DNA from: Craterostigma plantagineum
Taxonomy: Eukaryota > Streptophyta > Magnoliopsida > Lamiales > Linderniaceae
DNA length: 64,000 nt
Reading direction: 5' to 3'
NCBI GenBank assembly: GCA_027422505.1
Contig: JAPQWV010001116.1
Span: forward strand, 59,001-123,000
Of this stretch, positions 55,980-64,000 are shown piece by piece (the first letter of the stretch is position 1; every line of letters starts with the position of its first letter). Under the pieces are notes generated by a model. The model was given only the letters and a program-made list of their open reading frames with translations. It searched no databases and was not told the origin of the DNA. Position numbers and translations under genes: made by a program.

Positions 55980-58900
55980 CTAAGATAAATAATCTTATCA
56001 CCGGGAAGAGCTTTGGTGAAGATGTCCGCCAATTGGTCGCCGGTCTTCATATACCTTCGTTCGACTATGGAACACCGAGTTCTTCGACATTGCAATCGCC
56101 GACTTGTTGTCACAAAAGAGAACCGTTGCCATGTCTTGCTTCTCCCCCATGTCTTCTAAAATCTTCCTCAACCAAACAACTTGCTTTGTAGCTTCACTTG
56201 CCGATACATATTCGGCCTCCGCCGAAGAGTGTGCAACTCTCTCTTGCTTCTTCGACGCCCAACTAAATACTCCGGATCCAAGCGTAAATGCATATCCGGA
56301 TGTACTCTTCATATCATCCATACTACCGGCCCAATCACTATCACAATAACCAAATAACTCGACGGCCTCTTCATCACTTCTTTCATACATAAGGCCAAGA
56401 TCTTTGGTCCCTTGAATATATCTCAACAATCTTTTCCCAACTCCAAAATGAGTTTTGCTCGGTCGATGCATAAACCGAGACAATAACCCCGAGCATACAT
56501 GATATCCGGTCTAGTAGTCGTAAGGTATAGCAACCTCCCAACTAGACTCCTATATAAAGCCGCATCGGCATCACCACTACCATCATCTTTCACCAACTTC
56601 TCATTCACCAACAAAGGTGTCATGACCGGATTACAATCCTCCATTTAAACTTCGATAAAATATCTTGGGCATACTTCTTTTGAGAAATAAATACACCATC
56701 ATCCCTTTGATCAATCTCAATCCCCAAAAAATAATGCAACAAGCCCAAATCATTCATCTCATATCTTCTCAACATATCACTCTTGAATTCACCCAACATC
56801 TTCTCATCATTTCCCGTAAATATCAAATCATCAACGTAAAGTGAAACAAGAAGTATAGAGTTGGTACCTTGCTTCACATAGAGTGTCGGCTCACTTGGAC
56901 TCCTCTTGAATCCTTTCTCCGAGAAGTATGCATCGATATTCCCATACCAAGCACGTGGTGCTTGTTTCAACCCATACAAGGCTTTCTTCAATTTGTATAC
57001 TTTCTTTTCTTCACCCTCCAACTCAAATCCTTGAGGTTGCTCTACATACACTTCTTCTTTCAACACCCCATTCAAGAAAGCGGACTTCACATCAAGTTGA
57101 TAGAGTTTCCAACCTTTGTGTGCCGCTAATGCAATCAATAACCTAATAGTCTCGTGTCTCGCAACCGGCGCAAACGTCTCATGATAGTCGATACCGGGTT
57201 GTTGAGTGTACCCTTTCGCCACTAACCTTGCCTTATACTTTTGCACCGAACCATCCGGGTTAGTCTTTGTCTTGTATAGCCACTTCAACCCAACAACATC
57301 CTTGTCCTTCGGCTTCTCAACCAACTCCCACGTCTCATTTTTCTCAATCATATTTATCTCATCTTCCATGGCATTTCTCCAAACTTCTTCTCTAATTGCT
57401 TGCTCAAAGTTCTCCGGTTCAACAACAACAAAATTACAATGTGCATAAATATCGGTCATAGGTCTCAATTTTACCGGCGTTGAGCTTGGGGATGATGACA
57501 CCGACCCGATATTTATCGTAGGAGAAGATGGCTCTTCCTCTTCGATATCGTGCCCACTACCACTTGGCCCTTCTTGTGCATCATCTTGAATAGGATATGC
57601 CACACTTTCAACTCATTTTCCTTTCCAATCAATTATCCTTCTCATTAAAAATCACATCTCGGCTTTCTATCACTTTGTTTCTGTTCAAACTAAAGAGTCT
57701 ATAGCCCTTTGATTTTATACTATAGCCAACAAAGATGCACTTCTCACCTTTATCTTCAAGCTTGTTCCTTAACTCCTTTGGAACATGTGCATAGCAAATG
57801 GACCCAAACACCTTCAAGTGATTCATCGATGGCTTTTTGCCGCCGGACCAAGCTTCGAATGGAGTCTTGTTCTCAACCGCCTTTGTGGGACACCTATTCA
57901 ATAAATACACCGCCGTATATGTAGCTTCCGCCCAAAACGTCAATGGTAATCCCTTCTCATTCATCATGGTTCTTGCCATTTCAACAATGGTCCTATTTTT
58001 TCTCTCGGCCACGCCATTTTGCTCCGGTGTAAAACTAATCGTCAATTGTCTCTCTAAGCCAATATCTTCACAAAACTTCTCAAACTCCTTGGAGTTGTAC
58101 TCACCACCTCTATCGCTTCTTAACTTCTTTATCAACCGGCCGCTTTGTCTCTCAACCATTCTTTGAAACTTTTTGAAGACATGAAGCGCTTCCGACTTTT
58201 GCCTCAAAAAATAGACCCAACACATTCTTGAATAATCATCAATGAAAGTGATGAAATACCGGTTTCCACCATGTGAGTTTATGCTCATCGGACCACACAT
58301 ATCGGTGTGAACAAGCTCTAATGGCGTCTTTGCTCTCCACGCCTTCGCCTTTGGAAATGATTCTCGATGTATCTTTCCAAGAGCACATGCCTCACATACG
58401 CCACTTTTCTCTTCTATGGTCGGTAGCCCATACACCATATCCTTCTTGCTTAGCAACTTCAAGCTCTCAAAATTCAAATGACCATATCTCTTATGCCACA
58501 ACCATGAGTCGTCGCCTACACCAACCTTCAAGGCAACACTTCTTTCGGGCTTGAGAGCGAGAGGGAAGTTTCTATTCCTCTCCATCTTCACTACGGCCAT
58601 CAACTCTCTTTTATTCCCAACCTTATCAAATATTCTACAAGTCGCACCCTCGAAGTGAACCGCATGACCATGCTCGACCAATTGCCCAACACTAAGCAAA
58701 TTTTGAGCCAAATCCGGCACTAGTAATACGTCATGAATTAGCATCCTTCCCTTCTTTGATGCAACCGCAATCGTGCCTTTCCCCTTTGATTTCACCACGG
58801 CACTGTTGCCCATCGTAATTTGAGTAGTAGCGGTGCTATCAAGCTTGCAAAAAATCGACTCATCCCCGGTCATACCTTCCCCTTGTTCCAACAAACTTTT

Positions 58901-59829
58901 TCTATATGGCCCGGCTTCTTACAAAAGTTGCATAGCTTAGCCTCTCCACTTTGGTAGGTACCTCTACCACCTCCACTACCAAATCTACCCCCAAATCGGC
59001 CTCGGCCTCTACCACCACTAAAGCCACCACGGAAGGTATTCCCATTGGCCGCCCTTTGGTTGTTATACTCTTTCACATTCACCTTAGATTGAAAGGCACT
59101 TTCAAGAACTTGGTCGACATGCCTATTCAACCTTTCTTCATGTCTCTCAAGAGAGCCCATAAGATCATGCACACTAATAGTAGAGAGGTCTTTCGTCTCT
59201 TCAATAACGGCCACAATGTTATCATACTTCGAAGGGAGACTAATCAAGAACTTCTCACACACCGACTTATCACTCAAAGTTTCACCCAAATTTTTGATTT
59301 GATTCACAACCTCGATCACCTTAGAGAAATACTCTTGTAGAGTCTCTTTCTCCTTCATTTGCAAATTTTGAAACTCTCTTTTCAAGGTTAAGAGCTTTAC
59401 CGTTCTAACTTTATCGGTGCCTTGAAACTCCTTTTGCAAAATATCTCATGCTTCCTTGGAGGTTTGAGCCCCGATTATTCTCGAAAAAATCTTGTTGGAG
59501 ATACTTCCTTGAATCAAATAAAGAGCCTTGGCATCTTTCTTTCTATTCTCCTTCTCGTCCGGATCCGAAACCGTAGCCTTCACAACATTTCCTTTCCCAT
59601 CTTTCTTCTCTTCTATTTTCTCATTTATCACATAACCCTCTTCTACTATCTCCCACAAATCTTGTGAAATCAAAAGAGTCTTCATTTTAATACTCCAATA
59701 ATCATAACTCTCACCATCAAATATAGGTTGCCCACCTTGTGGTGCCCAAACACCTCCTTGGGTAGCCATGGTGCCCTTCTCAACTTCAAAATCTATTTCT
59801 TCACCTTCAATGGAAGAAACCCACTTCAA
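55980..59829 (-). pseudogene. Broken gag-pol of copia copy 2
   Basis: Compared with copy 1: a Trp codon of gag became a stop (near 59444-59447, after TSKEA). About 190 bp is deleted at 58870-58880, removing the second zinc knuckle and the protease DSG site. The frame breaks near 57604-57628, again near 56640 and again near 56490. About 60 bp is deleted in RNase H near 56056. Still readable are gag with one knuckle (58870-59439), integrase (57629-58894, including an unbroken [16 protein letters not shown] that copy 1 has lost), and RT with YVDDLIF (56620-57603). It cannot be autonomous. Confidence 0.92.
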
Positions 59830-59845
59830 ATCTCACCAAACACAA

Positions 59846-59857
59846 GCTCTGATACCA
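59846..59857 (-). other. Primer binding site of copia copy 2
   Basis: TGGTATCAGAGC on the minus strand, four bases inside the 5' LTR, as in copy 1. Confidence 0.9.
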
Positions 59858-59861
59858 TTTA

Positions 59862-60101
59862 TGTTGGCCTTAGCATCCAAGACCAAGAAAAATACTGTTT
59901 TTATTTATGATGATCGAACAGTGATTGAGTGGAGAGGAGGGTTGCGGCAGTTTTTTTTTTTCCAGCTCTCCTCCCTTTTTTCATTTCAGCAAATAAGTTT
60001 TAATACAAACCCTTAACATAAATGTGGGCCTAAGACAAAACAAACCAAAAACCTAAAAGCCCATTCTAACATTTCCCATAAATAAAACATTAATTTCAAC
60101 A
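59862..60101 (-). repeat. 5' LTR of copia copy 2
   Basis: 240 bp, TGTTGGCC...TTTCAACA. Confidence 0.92.
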
Positions 60102-60106
60102 CAATC

Positions 60107-60838
60107 ATGAATGAAAGCATACAAAACCTGCATGGGCTTTCGATGCAGTGGGGATTATACTAAGTAATAAGATATTGCATGCAAGATCTCTTACACCGTG
60201 GGGGCCAACGGCTTATTATGTTTTAAGGTCAAATCACATAGATTACAATTTTAATGGTTCTTTATTATGAGAAGTCTTGAAAGACAAGAGCTTAATATGA
60301 TTTTTTTTTTTTTTATGTAATATCAAATCAGTGATTTTAATAATGCGCATAGGTAATGTAGCTTTCGTTTCATACGTTCCTTACGACTATGCCATTTTCT
60401 GTAATTTGAGATTCTACATCCTGCATAGTGGGAATTGTTGAAATATAGAAAATCAATTGAGAAAAAAAATATGTCATTTATAGTTTAATGGCGTTTTACT
60501 ACATCTATTACGGTGTAGTTTACGAAGCCTTCAAACTTCGAACACATACATTTTTCCATGCTTTTGAAAATGTGAAATAATGAAAGTGACAACGTATGTT
60601 TAGGACCATGAAGAACTTTGTCGTGCAAGTTGACGAAGTGGATCGTCTTTGATGCTTGACCATTACCTTTTACCGATTTAAATAATTTAAATCTCTGTCC
60701 TTTCTTGTTTGGTGATAACCAGGAAACTTCTTATACCATTTTACAGCCTAACACAAGTTGGTCTTTGATTCTCTCTCTCTCTCTATAATATGGCTGGGCC
60801 ACAAGTACGTGTGATATTTCTTGGCTATGTATATATAT
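60107..60838. other. Spacer upstream of the phosphatase gene
   Basis: No gene. A short CT array is at about 60770-60784 and a TA run at about 60828-60840. Confidence 0.45.
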
Positions 60839-60853
60839 ACACACCTGAGACTT

Positions 60854-61085
60854 TTTTTTTTTTTTTTTGGAGACCCGGGGAACCATGGCGAGCCAGGTAA
60901 ACCCCGAGGGCCGACTCACTACCTGCTAAACAGGCCGACCGGTTCAAACGCACATGTGTGGGCCCATGTGGGACAGGCCTGAGGAAATGTTGATGGGAGG
61001 GTTCGAACCCACGACCTCTCCCTCATTACCCCCAAGCACACCTCAGTGTTAGCTGCCGTACCACCAGACCAACACCTCATTGGCT
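60854..61085 (-). mobile_element. tRNA-derived SINE
   Basis: About 232 bp plus the tail, flanked by the 15-bp duplication ACACACCTGAGACTT (60839-60853 and 61086-61100). On the minus strand a tRNA-like head contains a TGGTCTGGTGG A-box-like stretch and a consensus B box GGTTCGAACCC (about 61010-61021). It ends in an A tail, seen as the T run at 60852-60868. RNA polymerase III transcription is inferred from the boxes. Its mobility would depend on a LINE. Confidence 0.88.
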
Positions 61086-61920
61086 ACACACCTGAGACTT
61101 GAGAGTCGGTAATAAACTTTCAATTCAGTGTTATTTCATATCAAAAGTTTAAAATAAAAATAAATATAATACATATACGAGGGAAGGAATATGAGAGCAA
61201 GGAAAGAAAGGAAGTCTGAGGTTAGCACGTACATATACAAGAATCTGAAGACATGTAATATGTTTATCAACCCTTAAAAGTTTTAACATGTTTGTATAAT
61301 ATTCGTTGTAATTTATTGAACAGTCTTTCTGGCCATCCATTATGATGAAGAAATGGCTGAATATTAAGCCGAAGGTCTATGACTTTAGCGAAGACGAAGT
61401 CGATACAGAGAGTGAAGACGACGGTATGAACTTCACAAATTTTTTTAACTTGTAATTTTTTTTGTTCTTCATTTCATTCGTTTATTGAAAAGAACTAATC
61501 CATACTTTAATTAATTAATTTCTAATAGCTTCATCGGTTAAAGACGAGCGAATGAACGAAGAAGACGACGATTATCAAAACAAGAAGCAAGGACGACGAT
61601 GATTTCAATCTTGTGCATGCTCTTCCCAAAGCTCGAGAAAGGATTTAAAAGAAAATTCATCACTGAGACATCGAAGAGGAATTTCAGAAACTCTCAGACT
61701 TCAGTACATAAACACAAAAGATGTGAGGTTTGGCCCGACTGACCCTTATTGAGAGAAGCTTAAAAAACGCTTCTTTTTTCTTTTTCTTTTTCCAATAATC
61801 AGATGACGATCATCTATTTCTTTCGTTCATTATTAGTTTTTCAGTGTAACAATAGGTACGTGGAACGTTGCTGGTAGACCACCAACCGACGATCTCAATA
61901 TAAGATGAATGGTTATGCAC

Positions 61921-63034
61921 AGTGACGGAACCAGGATTTACGACGTGGGGGGTCGAAATCGAATTACATCAACTACCGCTGTTAATCGAATACGATAATC
62001 GATTCCGCTTTGTTTATTTTGTCGCGACAACATATAATCCAAACTCCAAATTGTTCCTTCGATTGTTGAATGATTCCAGCTGAACTCTAGCACGATTGTG
62101 TTTATTGTAATTAGTTCCTTCATGATCACAGAATTTCTCTAACACCTTTTTCCAATTTCTGGAACCATGCTCGGTAAATATGTCATCCTTAATACCACTA
62201 ATAGGAAACAAATAACACTATAAACAATATGCAGCATCTTTTTCAGCACTATATTCAATCCAACAAAATTGATTGTACCATGCTTCTGAAATTTTCTCAT
62301 GCACACACTAATATATGTTCGAGGAAAATTTGTACCTCTTGGTTGACAAGGACCTTTGGCTAAATATCTTCTTCTTACTTCCTCTCGAATGCTAACAGAA
62401 TATTCGCTAATTAGCTTATGTATCGCAGGATCACCAATAATTTCATCTTCACATAATTAGATTTCTTCTCGTCCCTTTATAACGGATTTCACTTGCATTC
62501 ACATCATGTGACAGTGAACCAATGTTTTGTTTAGATTTCTTCTGAAAAAATTTATTCAATTGAAATATTCCTGTAAAATAAAATAATAACTTAATCATGA
62601 TAATCAATAAATTAGTTTCTTAACAAATAACTTTCTCTTTATAAAAAGGGAGGAAAGAAAATTTCTTGCCATGTGTGCGACTGCGTGCCGTTTGCGCTGC
62701 AAATGTCAGTACACAAGAGTACAATCGCAGCAATTCCCCTCTCTCTCTCTCTCTCTCTCTTTGAGTATCATTAACATATACTTATGATTTTATTTCAATA
62801 TAATTTTGGCCAAAGTCAAGAAGCCCATATATTAGTTATTTTATTATATAAAAATCGGCCCAATATAGTAAGTCCAATAGAAATCCCCAAAAATTAGGTT
62901 TGTACTGTTCATCATCTTCAACCTCACGCTACCATTGGCCATGGAGTGGAGCTCCTATCTACAATATATACCCTTCTGACGCCGGCGGCCGGGGGGTCGG
63001 CCGACCCCTCTGACCCCCCTGTGGTTCCGTCACT
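61921..63034 (-). mobile_element. hAT-like (ZMYM1-type) non-autonomous transposon inside the phosphatase exon
   Basis: 1114 bp with perfect 13-bp inverted ends AGTGACGGAACCA and a 10-bp flanking repeat GGTTATGCAC (61911-61920 and 63035-63044). The flanking repeat may include a base of the terminal repeat. Minus-strand frames at 62014-62211 (SRNWKKVLEKFCDHEGTNYN and the following SFNNRRNN) resemble the TTF-type zinc-finger N-terminus of plant zinc-finger MYM-type-1-like transposases. The rest of the transposase is missing. A CT array lies at about 62740-62761. Confidence 0.8.
62014..62211 (-). pseudogene. ZMYM1-like transposase N-terminal fragment
   Basis: The segment GSRNWKKVLEKFCDHEGTNYNKHNRA follows the pattern of the TTF-type finger region (GFxNWKxAxxxFxxHExSxxH) of MYM-type-1-like hAT transposases. 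Only this ~60-residue piece remains, without the catalytic or dimerisation domains. Confidence 0.55.
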
Positions 63035-63325
63035 GGTTATGCACGCAAGAGCCTGCCGACGTCTATATTCTTGGGTGAGCGTGGGGATATTTAATCAATA
63101 ATTTTTCGTGATTAATTTTTTTACAGTGTCGATATGATCAACAAAAAAAATCGTATATCCAAACTTTCTAGAATGAAAGTTACCAGCTTTATTCACGTGA
63201 TTCGCCATGTGCTCTAGCTTTGTAGATCCTTTCCTCATCTATTACAAAGTTCGAGTTTCTCTATGTAATAAGTCGATTAGATTCTGTTCTAACACACGCG
63301 CTTCGTGCTACCGCGTGTTGCTCAG

Positions 63326-64000
63326 TTTCCAAGAAGTCGTCCCTTTGAACGCCGGCAACGTACTCGGAGCAGAAAACCGGCGGCCGATACCTAAATGGGA
63401 AGCGATCATCCGCCGAACCCTAAACAAACCCACAGACGAATCGAACGGCAAGCACAAGAGCTACAGCGCGCCGCCTTCTCCGGTTCTCAGGACGTCGTCG
63501 GCGTCGGACATATTAGCCGACGTGGCGGCGGAGGCGCCCGTCCTAGAAATACTCGACAACAGCGACGGCGACGAAGTGCAGCAGACGAATAACGATTATC
63601 CCGGCGACGAAAGGTTACTGGGCTGGCCCGAACAGTCCTTAGACGCCACGACTCAGATTCTGTCCTCGGCGTCGAAGCTCAGAAGGGTTTTCAGCAGCTC
63701 GGCGAGGGTCGGCCCTTGTTTGGCCGCAGTCGACTGTCAAACTTTCGGGCCAGCCCGGGATTCTGGCCCGATGGGTTCGGCCGGCTTGTCGAAGAGAATG
63801 CATCGTAGTTCGGGAGATTTGGCGTCGATGTGTACGGATTGGGAAGACGACGGCGTCGTCGTCGATGAACTTCTTTCTAGTAACGAAGAACTCAGTCAAG
63901 AGATGTTAGGCGAAGAAGGAGAAGTAGAAATGGATACTTTCGAAGAGGTTGTAATGAAGAAGTGTCGCCGTCCGAGGTACGTGAGAATAGTGAGCAAGCA
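63326..64000 (+). CDS. 5-phosphatase exon 5 (intact, continues beyond window)
   Basis: After an AG at 63324-63325 the frame is open for 224 codons to the last base. It starts FQEVVPLNAGNVLGAE and PKWEAIIRRTLN, typical of the exon that opens the second part of the catalytic domain in plant type I 5-phosphatases. A long Ser/Asp/Glu-rich insertion follows (HKSYSAPPSP, SSASKLRRVFSSSARVGPCLA, MHRSSGDLASMCTDWEDDG). It ends in CRRPRYVRIVSKQ, which leads into the next catalytic block. Its integrity contrasts with the damaged exons 3-4. Confidence 0.85.

Larger units (their letters stand above)
55703..60101 (-). mobile_element. Degenerate Ty1/copia retrotransposon (copy 2, sister of the 3.1-7.8 kb element)
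   Basis: LTRs 55703-55939 and 59862-60101. The 5-bp duplication CAATC is intact (55698-55702 and 60102-60106). The first dinucleotide of the left LTR has mutated from TG to TC. Coding sequence is highly similar to copy 1 but carries several disabling changes. The LTRs differ from each other at more positions than in copy 1, and from copy 1 in several blocks, so it is an older or separate subfamily member. Confidence 0.94.
61191..64000 (+). pseudogene. Type I inositol-polyphosphate 5-phosphatase, disrupted by frameshifts and a transposon; runs off the window
   Basis: Exon 1 61191-61220 (MRARKERKSE). Exon 2 61324-61423 (SFWPSIMMKKWLNIKPKVYDF, then an acidic stretch). Exon 3 from 61529 (SSVKDERMNEED) to about 61735 (LRHRRGISETLRLQYINTKDV). 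Exon 4 from 61845 (VTIGTWNVAGRPPTDDLNI), interrupted after GGTTATGCAC and resuming at 63045-63074 (QEPADVYIL). Exon 5 from 63326 (FQEVVPLNAGNVLGAENRRP) is open to the window end. The family removes the 5-phosphate of inositol phosphates and phosphoinositides. GTWNVAGR and FQEVVPLNAGNV are catalytic-domain blocks. Exon 3 changes frame at least twice, exon 4 has one extra A, and a 1.1-kb transposon splits exon 4. If real, the gene is dead. Confidence 0.85.

Noticed and set aside
61010..61021. Possible tRNA gene (B box GGTTCGAACCC)
   Set aside because: No cloverleaf with acceptor stem. An A tail and 15-bp duplication identify it as a SINE.

Overview
This is nuclear DNA from a flowering plant, most likely a eudicot. 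The evidence is spliced host genes with GT-AG introns, long AT-rich spacers, and a dense, nested population of plant-type transposable elements (Ty1/copia, a Ty3/gypsy-like LTR, L1-type LINE, tRNA-derived SINE, hAT, PIF/Harbinger-like MITEs). I see no bacterial operon, CRISPR array or organellar sequence.

Host genes. (1) A GPI-anchored lipid-transfer-type protein on the minus strand (3 exons, 1780-3052). (2) An oxysterol-binding-protein-related protein (ORP) on the plus strand (10 exons, 27152-31213). (3) Decayed C2H2 zinc-finger and F-box-like relics (32.6-33.7 kb). (4) AP2M, the mu subunit of the clathrin adaptor AP-2, on the minus strand (13 exons, 41324-44237). (5) A type I inositol-polyphosphate 5-phosphatase on the plus strand (61191 to beyond the window end). 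ORP, AP2M and the phosphatase all act at membranes or on phosphoinositides, but they are separate transcription units and nothing here shows that they work as a cluster. All three carry coding lesions as printed. These are either real decay or small assembly indels.

Mobile DNA by region. 0-1.5 kb: 3' end of a copia element whose LTR is followed by a primer binding site. 3.1-7.8 kb: a young, almost complete copia element (5-bp duplication TCTTT) lodged 59 bp upstream of the lipid-transfer gene. 8.1-11.5 kb: a possible Helitron end, tandem Harbinger-like MITEs, a GGCC-ended MITE and a 1.1-kb inverted-repeat unit. 12.4-15.9 kb: a long solo LTR of gypsy type containing a hAT MITE. 16.1-20.2 kb: a hAT relic containing a gag-only LTR retrotransposon. 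23.4-26.0 kb: a copia derivative without reverse transcriptase. 35.7-40.9 kb: a GC-rich hAT-like unit, an unrecognised duplicated coding-like locus and a Tourist-like MITE. 45.5-51.6 kb: a full-length LINE. 52.9-55.4 kb: a hAT element with transposase remains. 55.7-60.1 kb: an older, broken relative of the 3.1-7.8 kb copia element. 60.9-61.1 kb: a SINE. 61.9-63.0 kb: a ZMYM1-like hAT derivative inside a phosphatase exon.

Most insertions could be delimited to the base from terminal repeats plus target-site duplications, so the nesting order can be read directly. I found no convincing new defence or biosynthetic system. The least explained sequence is the duplicated coding-like locus at 36.9-40.4 kb.
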